Positions 1 through 11,338 of a DNA stretch of 64,000 nucleotides are shown here, piece after piece (positions within the stretch are counted from its first letter, which is position 1; every line of letters starts with the position of its first letter). The DNA lies in contig JACDQD010000103.1 in assembly GCA_019843655.1 (NCBI GenBank), positions 1 to 64,000 on the forward strand. The letters are read 5' to 3'. The notes beneath the pieces were generated by a model. That model ran no database searches, was not told where the DNA came from, and saw only the letters and a list, made by a program, of their open reading frames with translations. This DNA is from Lethocerus indicus. Taxonomy: Eukaryota > Arthropoda > Insecta > Hemiptera > Belostomatidae. The position numbers and the translations under genes were made by a program.

Positions 1-3000
1 GGGTGGAATATGGGACCGATCTGCGAAAATTTTCGAAAAACCTAAATTTTCGATTTTCAACCCGCCGTTTAGGGGCAAGTGTAACTCACTTTGGTACACT
101 TGTGGGTGGAATATGGGATCGATGGAAAATTTTCGAAAACCTAAATTTTCGATTTTCAACCCGCCGTTTTAGGGGCAAGTGTAACTCACTTTTTACACTG
201 TGGTGGAATATGGGACCGATCTGAGAAAATTTTCGAAAAACCTAAATTTTCGATTTTCAACCCGCCGTTTTAGGGGCAAGTGTAACTCACTTTGGTACAC
301 TTGTGGGTGGAATATGGGACCGATCTGAAAATTTTCGAAAAACCTAAATTTTCGATTTTCAACCGCCGTTTAGGGCAAGTGTAACTCACTTTGGTACACT
401 TGTGGGTGGAATATGGGACCGATCTGAGAAAATTTTCGAAAAACCTAAATTTTCGATTTTCAACCGCCTTTTAGGGGCAAGTGTAACTCACTTTGGTACA
501 CTTGTGGGTGGAATATGGGACCGATCTGAGAAAATTTTCGAAAAACCTAAATTTTCGATTTTCAACCCGCCGTTTTAGGGGCAAGTGTAACTCACTTTGG
601 TACACTTGTGGGTGGAATATGGGACCGATCTGCGAAAATTTTCGAAAAACCTAAATTTTCGATTTTCAACCCGCCGTTTTAGGGGCAAATGTAACTCACT
701 TTGGTACACTTGTGGGTGGAATATGGGACCGATCTGAGAAAATTTTCGAAAAACCTAAATTTTCGATTTTCAACCCGCCGTTTTAGGGGCAAGTGTAACT
801 CACTTTGGTACACTTGTGGGTGGAATATGGGACCGATCTGCGAAAATTTTCGAAAAACCTAAATTTTCGATTTTCAACCCGCCGTTTCAGGGGCAAGTGT
901 AACTCACTTTGGTACACTTGTGGGTGGAATATGGGACCGATCTGAGAAAATTTTCGAAAAACCTAAATTTTCGATTTTCAACCCGCCGTTTTAGGGGCAA
1001 GTGTAACTCACTTTGGTACACTTGTGGGTGGAATATGGGACCGATCTGAGAAAATTTTCGAAAAACCTAAATTTTCGATTTTCAACCCGCCGTTTTAGGG
1101 CAAGTGTAACTCACTTTGGTACACTTGTGGGTGGAATATGGGACCGATCTGAAAATTTTCGAAAAACCTAAATTTTCGATTTTCCGCCGTTTAGGGGCAA
1201 GTGTAACTCACTTTGGTACACTTGTGGGTGGAATATGGGACCGATCTGCGAAAATTTTCGAAAAACCTAAATTTTCGATTTTCAACCCGCCGTTTTAGGG
1301 GCAAGTGTAACTCACTTTGGAACACTTGTGGGTGGAATATGGGACCGATCTGAGAAAATTTTCGAAAAACCTAAATTTTCGATTTTCAACCCCCCGTTTC
1401 AGGGGCAAGTGTAACTCACTTTGGTACACTTGTGGGTGGAATATGGGACCGATCTGCGAAAATTTTCGAAAAACCTAAATTTTCGATTTTCAACCCGCCG
1501 TTTAGGGGCAGTGTAACTCACTTTGGTACACTTGTGGGTGGAATATGGGACCGATCTGAAAATTTTCGAAAAACCTAAATTTTCGATTTTCAACCGCCGT
1601 TTTCAGGGCAAGTGTAACTCAGCACTTGTGGGTGGAATATGGGACCGATCTGAGAAAATTTTCGAAAAACCTAAATTTTCGATTTTCAACCCGCCGTTTT
1701 AGGGGCAAGTGTAACTCACTTTGGTACACTTGTGGGTGGAATATGGGACCGATCTGCGAAAATTTTCGAAAAACCTAAATTTTCGATTTTCAACCCGCCG
1801 TTTTAGGGGCAAGTGTAACTCACATTGGGACACTTGTGGGTGGAATATGGGACCGATCTGCGAAAATTTTCGAAAAACCTAAATTTTCGATTTTCAACCC
1901 GCCGTTTTAGGGGCAAGTGTAACTCACTTTGGTACACCCCGTTGTGAATATAGGACGATCTGAAAATTTTCGAAAACCTAAATTTTCGATTTTCAACCCG
2001 CCGTTTTAGGGCAGTTAAGCTCACTATTGGAACACTTGTGGGTGGAATATGGGACCGATCTGCGAAAATTTTCGAAAAACCTAAATTTTCGATTTTCAAC
2101 CCGCCGTTTTAGGGGCAAGTGTAACTCACTTTGGTACACTTGTGGGTGGAATATGGGACCGATCTGAGAAAATTTTCGAAAAACCTAAATTTTCGATTTT
2201 CAACCCGCCGTTTTAGGGGCAAGTGTAACTCACTTTGGTACACTTGTGGGTGGAATATGGGACCGATCTGAAAATTTTCGAAAAACCTAAATTTTCGATT
2301 TTCAACCCGCCGTTTCAGGGGCAAGTGTAACTCACTTTGGCGCACTTGTGGGTAGGAATATGGGACCGATCTGCGAAAATTTTCGAAAAACCTAAATTTT
2401 CGATTTTCAACCCCGCCGTTTTAGGGCAAGTGTAACTCACTTTGGTACACTTGTGGGTGGAATATGGGACCGATCTGAGAAAATTTTCGAAAAACTAAAT
2501 TTTCGATTTTCAACCGCCGTTTTAGGGGCAAGTGTAACTCACTTTGGCGGGTACACTTATGGGTGGAATATGGGACCGATCTGAGAAAATTTTCGAAAAA
2601 CCTAAATTTTCGATTTTAAACCCGCCGTTTCAGGGGCAAGTGTAACTCACTTTGGTACACTTGTGGGTGGAATATGGGACCGATCTGAGAAAATTTTCGA
2701 AAAACCTAAATTTTCGATTTTCAACCCGCCGTTTCAGGGGCAAGTGTAACTCACTTTGGTACACTTGTGGGTGGAATATGGGACCGATCTGAGAAAATTT
2801 TCGGAAAACCTAAATTTTCGATTTTCAACCCGCCGTTTCAGGGGCAAGTGTAACTCACTTTGGTACACTTGTGGGTGGAATATGGGACCGATCTGAGAAA
2901 ATTTTCGGAAAACCTAAATTTTCGATTTTCAACCCGCCGTTTAGAGGGCAAGTGTATGGGTACACTTGTGGGTGGAATATGGGACCGATCTGAGAAAATT

Positions 3001-3829
3001 TTCGAAAACCTAAATTTTCGATTTTCAACCCCTGTTTTAGGGGCAAGTGTAACTCACTTTGGTACACTTGTGGGTGGAATATGGGACCGATCTGCGAAAA
3101 TTTTCGAAAAACCTAAATTTTCGATTTTCAACCCGCCGTTTTAGGGGCAAGTGTAACTCACTTTGGTACACTTGTGGGTGGAATATGGGACCGATCTGCG
3201 AAAATTTTCGAAAAACCTAAATTTTCGATTTTCAACCCGCCGTTTTAGGGGCAAGTGTAACTCACTTTGGTACACTTGTGGGTGGAATATGGGACCGATC
3301 TGAGAAAATTTTCGAAAAACCTAAATTTTCGATTTTCAACCCGCCGTTTAGGGGCAAGTGTAACTCACTGTGGTACACTTGTGGGTGGAATATGGGACCG
3401 ATCTGAGAAAATTTTCGAAAAACCTAAATTTTCGATTTTCAACCCGCCGTTTTAGGGGCAAGTGTAACTCACTTTGGTACACTTGTGGGTGGAATATGGG
3501 ACCGATCTGAGAAAATTTTCGAAAAACCTAAATTTTCGATTTTCAACCCGCCGTTTTAGGGGCAGTATCACTTTGGTACACTTGTGGGTGGAATATGGGA
3601 CCGATCTGAGAAAATTTTCGAAAAACCTAAATTTTCGATTTTCAACCCGCCGTTTTAGGGGCAAGTGTAACTCACTTTGGTACACTTGTGGGTGGAATAT
3701 GGGACCGATCTGAGAAAATTTTCGAAAAACCTAAATTTTCGATTTTCAACCCGCCGTTTTAGGGGCAAGTGTAACTCACTTTGGTACACTTGTGGGTGGA
3801 ATATGGGACCGATCTGCGAAAATTTTCGA
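1..3829. repeat. Satellite array, about 104-bp monomer, about 37 copies
   Basis: Head-to-tail monomers begin with GGGTGGAATATGGGACC, then ATCTG(A/C)GAAAATTTTCG, then CCTAAATTTTCGATTTTC, AACCCGCCGTTTTAGGGG, and end with CAAGTGTAACTCAC plus TTTGGTACACTTGT. The GGGTGG starts fall at about 104, 304, 404, 506, 610, 714 and 818, giving 100-104 bp spacings. Monomers are nearly identical; differences are mostly one- or two-base deletions, a recurrent A/C change after ATCTG, and TTTTAGGGG versus TTTCAGGGG. Damaged monomers occur near 180-205, 1170-1190, 1600-1625, 1930-2030 and 2940-2965. The array starts before the window and stops abruptly at 3829. The open frames through it are frame accidents of the monomer. 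It is probably a pericentromeric or other heterochromatic satellite; the class is inferred. Confidence 0.97.
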
Positions 3830-4225
3830 AAAGGGTTTTATGCTCAAAATCATCCCAAAACTTTTGGCACGATTTTGACCTAAAACCGCGTTTTCACGAT
3901 TTTGACCTAAAAGCCGTCTTTTTGGCCGTTTTTAGGGCTAAAGTCCCTTTCTTTTTGGCCGTGTTTGGGAGATAAAGTCCGCCTAAAACCCTCAATTTAA
4001 GGCAGATTTTGGGCCTAAAACCCCTTTTTTGCCGATTTCAGGCCTTAAAACCCCTTTTTGGCCAATTTGGGCCTAAAACCCCCATTTTGGCCTATAGGAA
4101 ATATTGGCACTGGGCATATTTTGGCCTGAACACACTCCCTTTTGGGCCGGTTTAGGGTAAAAACCGCCTTTGGCTTATTTTGGGTTAAGAACGCTTTTTG
4201 GTTCGATTTTCCACCTAAAACCAAA
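3830..4225. repeat. Degenerate tandem array, CCTAAAACC / TTTTGGCC units
   Basis: Directly after the 104-bp satellite, short imperfect units of roughly 30-45 bp repeat the pattern CCTAAAACCCC, then TTTTTGGCC, then GATTT(T)GGG. Examples lie at 3870-3910, 3980-4025, 4040-4080 and 4150-4225. The units differ too much for a single consensus length. Nothing coding is visible. Confidence 0.75.
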
Positions 4226-4925
4226 AAGTGTCGATAATGGCGCTAGTAGTTCAGAAATCACCTCCAGGGGCAGTAGTGTACGGAAGTATCGCACAATAAA
4301 TCGCCACCAGGGGCGGTCTGTAGAAATCGCCACCAGGGGGCGGTACTGTACGAAGGTGTCTGGCGCTAGTAGTTCCAAATCGCCACCAGGGGCAACTGCA
4401 CGGGAAGTATCGACACTGGCGCTAGTAGTTCCAGAAATAGCGCCACGACACTGGCGCTAGTAGTTCAGGGGCGTAGTACTGCACGGGAAGTATCGACACT
4501 GGCGCTAGTAGTTCCAGAAATCGCCACCAGGGGGTAGTACTGTACTGTACGGGAAGTATCGACACTGGCGCTAGTAGTTCCAGAAATCGCCACGGGGGCT
4601 ACTGCGGGAAGTGGCGCTACTTCAGTTCGCCACCAGTTACAGCGCTACGCACGAAATATACCAGCGCACGGACGCGCGTAGTAGTTCCAGAAATCGCCAC
4701 CAGGACACTGGCGCTATCGTAGTTCCACGCCAAGTGTCGACACTGGCGCTAGTAGTTCCAGAAATCGCCACCAGAGGCAGTACTGTACAGGAAGTGTCGA
4801 CACTGGCGCTAGTGGTTCAGAATCGCCACCAGGGGCAGTACAGGACGGAATTTCGAAACTGGCAGCAGTTCAAGAAATCACCACGAGGGGGCAGCACTGG
4901 TAGTGTCGAACCACACACCATTTGA
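4226..4925. repeat. Tandem array, about 60-bp unit, GACACTGGCGCTAGTAG
   Basis: At least ten units contain GACACTGGCGCTAGTAG, then TTCCAGAAATCGCCACC, AGGGGCAGTACTG and TACGGGAAGTATC. Length varies from about 45 to 66 bp through internal deletions and duplications such as GTACTGTACTGTACG near 4540-4550. The array is GC-richer than the AT-rich DNA following 4925. It appears only here in the window. Confidence 0.92.
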
Positions 4926-5530
4926 CAATTATTAAATAGAGATTAAATATCTTAAATTTGTCGGATGTTATTATTACTTTAAGCCCAGAGGATGGAATTA
5001 GAGCTTAGGCTGATTTACGATTTTCCTCCACGCCAGCAGTAGCATCGGAGGCCATTTAATCCAGTTATATTTCGAATTTCAATATATTTATTCTCGAGAC
5101 CGAATTCTATTAGCTACCGAATATCATAAATATGTTTTACATATAATTTAATTGGCGATAACATAAGTCGCAAGAAATAGAATCAATCGAAATTCCCTAA
5201 CGTTATCACCTCATAGGGACGCCTCGGTGATAACAGGCTGGATGGATATTTTATTTCTCTTTATATTTTAAGCTATTTTAAAGTTTTTTTTAAAAATTAT
5301 ATTCAGCGACAGCTCTTATGACGGAGACTTTACCCATTTCGATTGCAATTTCCAATTGAGGCGTCGAAATTCATCGTGCGCTTAGAAACCTAAATATAGC
5401 GTTATAAATTTTACTGAGGACGATGCGGATTATAAATATTGAATTTTTTTGCACGACTATTCAGTTTGGCCTCAATTCCGCGCGAACAATTAGGTTTTAA
5501 AATAAAATTTAATCGATTAATTTGTTGTCG
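4926..5530. other. AT-rich unique-looking DNA, no gene seen
   Basis: No long open frame or known repeat is visible. It holds one short inverted repeat, GTTATCACC at about 5203-5211 paired with GGTGATAAC at about 5228-5236, around a 16-nt spacer. Confidence 0.5.
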
Positions 5531-5700
5531 ATTTCGCCTTTCGCTAGACCGGTTTGTAGGCCCCGTCTTCAGTAGGGGCGAAACCGGTCTAGCGAAAGGC
5601 GACAAAACAAACCGGCGAGAGACAGAAACGGACGAAATCTACGCTGTATTCCGACCCGTCGCAGACCACAAAACAGGTCTATTAGACCTGATTATAAGTT
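5530..5700. mobile_element. Pal element, compact copy with perfect 21-bp inner arms
   Basis: The left arm at 5535-5555 (CGCCTTTCGCTAGACCGG, then TTT) is matched perfectly in inverse at 5581-5601. The apex is reduced to the GTCTTCAGTAG block inside GGCCCC...GGGGCG. The right side continues through GAGAGACAGAAACGG, GAAATCTACGCTGTATTC and GCAGACCACAAAACAGG to the usual family end near 5694. The outer left arm is missing, so this is an internally deleted or truncated copy. Confidence 0.85.
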
Positions 5701-5724
5701 AAAACTAGCTAATTAATTATTAAT

Positions 5725-5880
5725 TACACTTGTGCAGTACATGTGAAAGTGACAGTGGGCAGTGAGGAAGTGACTGACACAGCGCTACTGAAGACGGCGA
5801 GCGGCCCCGACAAACCGGTCTAGCAAAAGACCAAACCAGCAGCGAGAGGAGACAGAAACACCACGAAACCTACAATTATT
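5725..5880. mobile_element. Pal element, right half only
   Basis: It reads outward from the apex: GTACATGTGAAAGTGACAG, GGGCAGTGAGGAAGTGAC, CAGCGCTACTGAAGACGG, CCGACAAACCGGTCTAGC, AGACAGAAACACCACG. No matching left half is adjacent; the previous compact copy ends 30 bp upstream. Confidence 0.85.
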
Positions 5881-6089
5881 AATTAATTAAACTGACTGTT
5901 GTCAGTGATCAATTTCGATCTGGTTATTGACAATTTTTAACGAGGTTTCGTTCCTTTCTTGTTGACTGTTCTCAGAGTAAAAAGGGAATATTGAGGAATA
6001 TCGCCGTTGCGAAATATTTACCGAAACTCCCCAGCGTATATTCGATATAAATCGAAATTCGAAATAGAGTTCTTAAAAAAAAATTTCGG

Positions 6090-6271
6090 CATATTTCGTG
6101 CGTTTCTTCTGTCTCTCCTCTCGCCGGTCTTACGCTAGACCGGTTTGTCGGCCGTTCGCCATCTTCAGTAGCGGTCAATTTTGGCACTTTGGATGTCTTT
6201 CGGGGGCATCCTCACTGCACTGTCACTGTCACTGTCACCTGTACTACTGTGGTGGTTGTCTATTTGTCGTT

Positions 6272-6302
<31 letters not shown>

Positions 6303-6785
6303 CTTCATCAATACTATATATATACCTGTACTACTGTGGTGGTTGTCTATTTGTCGTTTATATCAGTCACTTGACAGTCATCGACCGGTTTGTCGGCCGT
6401 CGCCGCATCTTCAGTAGCGCTGTGTCAGTCACTGTCAGCACTTTGGCATGTTTTTTGGGGGCATCCTCACCCCACTGTCACTTTCACATGTACTGTGATA
6501 AAGTACAATACAAAGAAGACAAAACAACATCCCCCAAAAACACAATAACTAGACATGTATACGACAAACAGACAACAATTACAGTACATGTGAAAGTGAC
6601 AGTGGGCAGTGAGGGATGCCCAAAAACATCAAACTGACAGTGCTGACAGTGACTAACACAGCGCTACTGAAGATGGCGAGCGGCCGACAAACCGGTCTAG
6701 CAAAAGACCTAACCGGCAGCGAGACGGAGACAGGAAACATCACGAACCTACACGGAATTCACTCCAACCCCTGGAGGCCAAAAAA
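6090..6785. mobile_element. Pal element, long composite copy with (AT)n near apex
   Basis: The outer left arm starts at about 6090 (CTTCTGTCTCTCCTCTCG) and includes GCTAGACCGGTTTGTCGG, GCCATCTTCAGTAGCG and the GGATG/CATCC segment. The segment CCTGTACTACTGTGGTGG, TTGTCTATTTGTCG occurs twice (6238-6272 and 6325-6362), flanking an (AT)n run at 6276-6302. A second left-type arm lies at 6383-6500, then a loop, then the right arm from about 6575 (CAGTACATGTGAAAGTG) to 6785. The loop contains CGACAAACAGACAAC, the inverse of GTTGTCTATTTGTCG, which shows that the full family carries this extra central segment. Left and right arms share the variants TTTGTCGG/CCGACAAA and CATCTTC/GAAGATG. Confidence 0.85.
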
Positions 6786-8160
6786 ATGGGTAAAAAATGT
6801 GTAGAACAGAAAGTGGCGTCAGAATGCCGTGATATATCCAACGATGTATGAAATTGTGCCGATGTAATTGTACAAACGGTTTATACTAAGGCGTCAAATA
6901 GGGGCGTTATCAGAGGATATTCGATGATGTCTCGCTCTACCAACCTTTTCCTGTTGTGACCGGACGGACGCGGCCGGCGGCCGGGTCGGTCATCCGCCGC
7001 GGCGAACGGACGAAACTGCTTCACAGCCGGTAGTAATGGCGCGAAAATCCCCGTATTCTACGCTTTCAATTCCGTACTGTTTGTGATCGGGGCGACAGAA
7101 TACGCCGGTCTGGTAGGGCGCCGTCCCTATCCATGTTATCTTATCAGCGCCCCGCGCTGATAACGGAGGGAGAATCGGTGAATCACGCGTACCGTGGCGC
7201 ATAGCGCTCCCCTACTGTCCGCGATACTATGACGCAGGGACTTATTTTAAGCTTTCGCGGCTTTTTCTTTTTTTTTCTTTAAAGTATATAGACCACTACG
7301 AAAGATAGACCGGGCCGTACTGCCCGACGAGGTCTGTCCGCGAAAAAATATCGGGAATTTCGTGTTTTATCGAAAATTATTTATTCATTCACGAATATCT
7401 ATTTTGTCCCACCCCCGGATATTGTACACTTTTGCCGAAGTTTTTTCCAATCCTCGAAGCGCTTCAAAAAAATGTATTTTCTGTGATTTTTAAGCTCTTT
7501 TAAAGCTCTTTAAGCTTGTTTTAATCTCCTCAATTGTCCGGCGCAGCTTCGTCATTTCCTTTCCAATAACAGTTTCGGGAAAGAGAAAAATTTCATTAAT
7601 TAGAGACTGTTGTGTTTTTGGCCCGAAAATTCGCCCGCAGAAAACCGGATATCCGAGTTTATCGTAATCGTGGCGAAAAACCGAAATTTTCATCCGAAAT
7701 TCTGTTTTTCGTTTAAAAATTCCGATCCGTTTTCGAAAACGGGTGAAAATCGAAGACGGACGGGGAAAACGTGCGAGAAAAGCGGCTTCAAAAGACGTAC
7801 TTTGAACATTCGCGAAGGCTTAAATTGTCGGGGCTTAAGTCAGTTACACGTGTACAATACACGGGCCTACAAACCGTAGATCGAATATATCATATCGCCG
7901 AAATCTAAAATTCGCGATACTTTTTGACCTCGTAAAAGCTCTAAAACTGTACAAAACTGTAAATATATGTGCCATAAGTTTCACCACTTTCGGTAGACTG
8001 TCACTGTATTGAGTGGTAACAATTTCTGGTACTTACGCCCTCCCGCCAAGTGTCCTGTCGCCGATTTCGTCTTCCCGTCTATAAATTTCTATATTGACAA
8101 TTATGCGTATCGAAATTTTTTCACTGCCCGATTCGAAACTTCGTCTATTCGCCTCGAATT
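6786..8160. other. No gene recognised; contains a GC-rich 250-bp patch
   Basis: The stretch 6955-7205 is markedly GC- and CpG-rich and contains a perfect 10-bp hairpin, TTATCAGCGC (7141-7150), CCC, GCGCTGATAA (7154-7163). The remainder is AT-rich. Open frames of 67-89 codons here show no recognisable domain. No terminator meaning is claimed for the hairpin in a eukaryote. Confidence 0.5.
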
Positions 8161-8164
8161 CGAT

Positions 8165-9450
8165 CCGGATTGCACGCACGGTTGCTGAGAGGCAGTTATC
8201 GAAAGACAGTTACTGCATGGCGGTTAGACGGTTACTGCAAGGCGGTTGCAGGCACTTACTGCAAGACGTTAGTACTGAGTTACTGACAGTTACTGGTTAC
8301 CAGCAAGACAGTTACCGAAAGGCGGTTACTGCAAAGACTGCAAAGACGGTTACTGCAAGACACAGTAGTGCAGAGACAAGCAACACAGTTACTTACTGCA
8401 AGACGGGCGGTTACAAAAGTTACGCAAAATAGTTACTTTAAGGCTGCAAGACGTTACTGATTTACGCAGTGCTACGACGGATACCACAGTTACTGAGTTA
8501 CTGCACCAGTTAGCAGTTACCAAGACAGTTTACTCGGCAGTTACTCAAGCACAGACAGCGCAAGACGGATACTGAGTTACTGAAAGACGTTAATGGGCAC
8601 AGTTACTGAGACAACTACTACGGCTTACTCGCGAGTTACTCAAGCAAGGCTGCAAGGGCAGTAACCGAAGTCAGACAGCCGGTTGCAGACCGCAAGTACA
8701 GTTAACTGCGGGCAGTTACAGCACACTAAAGAGACAAGGCTGCAAGGCAGTACTCCAAGACAGTAACTGGTTACTGCAGGCTGACTTTAACTGGAGGCAA
8801 AGACACTTTTACCAGAGCAAGTAAGTTACTGGAAAGACACTACAAGCAGGGTACAGCAAGACTCAAAGGCAGTTAAGTTAATTACCTATTTACTTACCGT
8901 ACTACTGCAAGGCGAGTTGAAACTTTACTACTGCTACCTGAACGCAGCAGTTACTGCACAGTTTAGGTTAAGCAGTTACTGCACTATTGCATGAAGGAAG
9001 ACAGTAAAAGACAGTACACAAAACGCAGACTATTACAAGAAGACACTTAGCAAGACAGCTACCGAGGCCTTTACCGTAGTTACGCAGTGATTACTTTACA
9101 GTACTGAAAGACACACCGCAAAGCTTACACTTTACCGAAACGAGTAGTACTGAAAGACAGTGATTACGCACACACACTTTGGTACTGTTACTGCACAATA
9201 CGTTACTGCAGGCAGCGCCGCTTGACCGGTTACGACAGCAGGCACCGCAAGTACAGCTTACCAAGACTGGAGGTAAAAGACAGCTACTGGCAAGACAGAC
9301 AGCTACTGCGGGCAGTTACCGCAGGAAGCCACTATGCCAGTTACACTGCAAGGACAGATGCAGTTACAGCATTACTGACAAGTTACTGCACTGAGACAGC
9401 TACTGCTAGTGCAGTTGCTGCAGTACAGTAACTGCATAGTTACTACAATT
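8165..9450. repeat. Degenerate short-period tandem array, CAGTTACTGCAAGAC
   Basis: The words CAGTTACTG, GTTACTGCAAGAC and AAGACAGTTACTG recur dozens of times over about 1.3 kb with a period near 14-16 bp that is often broken by indels. The best-preserved part is 8190-8360 and the most decayed is 8690-9130. Stops occur in every frame at the array scale, so the short open frames are not genes. Confidence 0.9.
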
Positions 9451-9857
9451 GGGCTGGTAGGGGGGTGTTGTAGCTAGCCCGGTCAGGAAGTGACTAAAGC
9501 CGGCTGTGAAGAGGGTCTGTGGGGGGGTGGGGGGACGGGGGCGGTTCTGGCTTCCAGTTTATTTCCTCTTTTTCTTTTCTTTATAAAGTCGATGACGCGG
9601 CCCAACAGAGCAGCCGGCGGTACGAACAGATGTTCTCCGGGGGCCGTATTGGAGCCCAGGTAACACAACAGCCCCCCCCACATCATCCACCTTAGATAAT
9701 ATATCCCCCGTTAAACATATCCATCTGGGACGTCCTAACAGCCCATTACACTGGAATACCCTGGAGCCGATTCATTTCCATCCAACTCCAATATTGGGGA
9801 ATCCTCCGTCACGAACGATTCGAGTGTTGAAAGACAGCACTCTCTGCACCAATGAGA
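9451..9857. other. No gene seen; G-quadruplex-type tract at 9521-9544
   Basis: The stretch holds a run of seven G, T, six G, AC, five G, C, GG at 9521-9544. No recognised coding signal. A complementary C-rich patch occurs around 9671-9679. Confidence 0.5.
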
Positions 9858-10022
9858 GTCAGTTTAATAGACCTGTTTCGTGGTCTGCCGGGGGGTTTGG
9901 AATAGAGACAGCGTTAGATTTCCTCCGTTTCTCGCCGGTGTGTTTCGCTAGACCGAGGGTCTTTCGTTTTCGGCCAGTGTCTAAGGGTCGAAACCGGTCT
10001 AGCCGAAGAGACAGAAAGGCAA
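9857..10022. mobile_element. Pal element, short diverged copy with outer left end
   Basis: The left end is CAGTTTAATAGACCTG then TCGTGGTCTGCC and GGGGGTTTGGAATA. The inner block TTTCGCTAGACCG is followed by a short apex and the inverse GAAACCGGTCTAGC then GAGACAGAAAGG. The GTCTTCAGTAGCG apex blocks are deleted. Confidence 0.8.
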
Positions 10023-10336
10023 ATTAATTGATGACCTTATTTCAGACATCGTCGTTCGGGCACAATCCCTACCCCGTTTCTCTAAATACGCCTAAATTAT
10101 CTGGTTACACATGAAATTCTGTTCGAATACCCGGGGATATTTACAGGATCCCGACTAAATCAGTCTGCGAAACCCCCTCAGAACCTGATGACGGTACCGT
10201 CTGGAGGACGCTACGAAACGTCGGCCTAAACACCCCCAAGTTCTCGAGTTTCTAATTAGTAAATTATCCTGATTATTAAACCAATATTGTAAAAAAATTC
10301 GTAATATCTAAGTGTATATATGTGTAGAAATCCATT

Positions 10337-10535
10337 ATCTATTAAGGGTGTCCCAAAATTAACGCAATTAAGTCATGGCACCGAGTAAAAACCATCCGAT
10401 AGCTGAAAGTTCAGGTTTAATAGAAATGGAGCTTTTCGTCGTTTTTCGTCGTTGAACAATTTTTAAAAATGATGAAAGTTCGGCGGCCCCAGTTCGATTC
10501 TGAATCTTGCGTTAATATCCGGGACTTTTGGGATT
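10337..10535. mobile_element. Possible mariner-like miniature element, about 200 bp
   Basis: GGGTGTCCCAAAATTAACGC at about 10346 is mirrored by GCGTTAATATCCGGGAC at about 10509-10525 on the opposite strand. GGGTGTCCCAAAAT-type termini are typical of some Tc1/mariner elements (family knowledge). There is no room for a transposase gene. The exact ends and a TA duplication are not clear. Confidence 0.5.
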
Positions 10536-11172
10536 TTTTTTTTTATAGAAATATAAACATCCGTATGCGGAAGAGGACGGCCGGAAGGAAAGGATGGAAA
10601 ACAACCCTCAAACCCCCCAGCGGTTTCCGAAAATAGCGAAATATCCCGAAATAGCATTCGGGGAGTCGATCCCGGCCCAACGGGGAGAGGGTGTCTTTGC
10701 CTCCAGCATTTATAATAAAGGAATTTATAATTCGCTCATTAATTTCTATTTTTCCCATATAATTAACTCTTAATTATAATTATCTTTAACTGTTAATTAA
10801 ATTGTGACAGAGCACTCGAAACGTTTCAGCCGCACCCGGGCAATTGCACATAAATTGCAACAGAACGATTTCGTTCCCTCGATTCTTGCTTCCAAAAGGC
10901 ACTTAAGTAGCATGTACTTAATACTGTATATCAGTTTTTTTGATTATTTTATTTTCATACAATCAACATTGAATCCCATGTTGAAACCGCCAAGGATGGC
11001 AGTTTTGAAGGCGAGAAGACAGTTATGGTCTAAGGGCTAAGTAGATATTATATTAATGGATGAGTATATAATGGATGTGAGGGAAAGGGAGCGACTTAAC
11101 GAGGGATTGGGACCGGGAAACCGGGATTTTGCGAATATGTATGGTAGTGTATGTATGTATGTATATATATAT
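10536..11172. other. No gene seen
   Basis: AT-rich, with a (GTAT)n/(AT)n stretch at about 11149-11173. No open frame with recognisable content. Confidence 0.45.
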
Positions 11173-11173
11173 A

Positions 11174-11312
11174 CAAGTTGTGAACAGTGACACTACTGAG
11201 GATACCCATATCCAGAGTGCTGAAAACACTGACACAGCGCTACTGAAGAAGATGGCGAGAGCGGCCGAAGAAACGGTAGCTCCGGCGAGAGAGACAGAAA
11301 CTGACTCAGTTG
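11174..11312. mobile_element. Pal element, right half only, diverged
   Basis: AACAGTGACACTACTGAGG, then CACAGCGCTACTGAAG, GATGGCGAGAGCGGCCG and GAGAGAGACAGAAAC follow the apex-to-outside order of the family. It abuts an (AAT)n microsatellite at about 11320-11341. Confidence 0.75.
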
Positions 11313-11338
11313 TCGGCGAATAATAATAATAATAATAA

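Noticed and set aside
3..3975. Many frames of 60-98 codons on both strands in the first 4 kb
   Set aside because: All are translations of the 104-bp satellite monomer; the same peptide repeats with each monomer.
3830..4225. Telomere-like repeat because of CCTAAAACCC words
   Set aside because: Period is irregular and long, and no TTAGG, TTAGGG or similar perfect telomeric run is present.
6098..6637. 179-codon plus-strand frame
   Set aside because: Lies entirely inside the composite Pal element, including the (AT)n run that encodes alternating Ile/Tyr.
7141..7163. Rho-independent terminator-like hairpin
   Set aside because: No T run follows and the window is eukaryotic in character.
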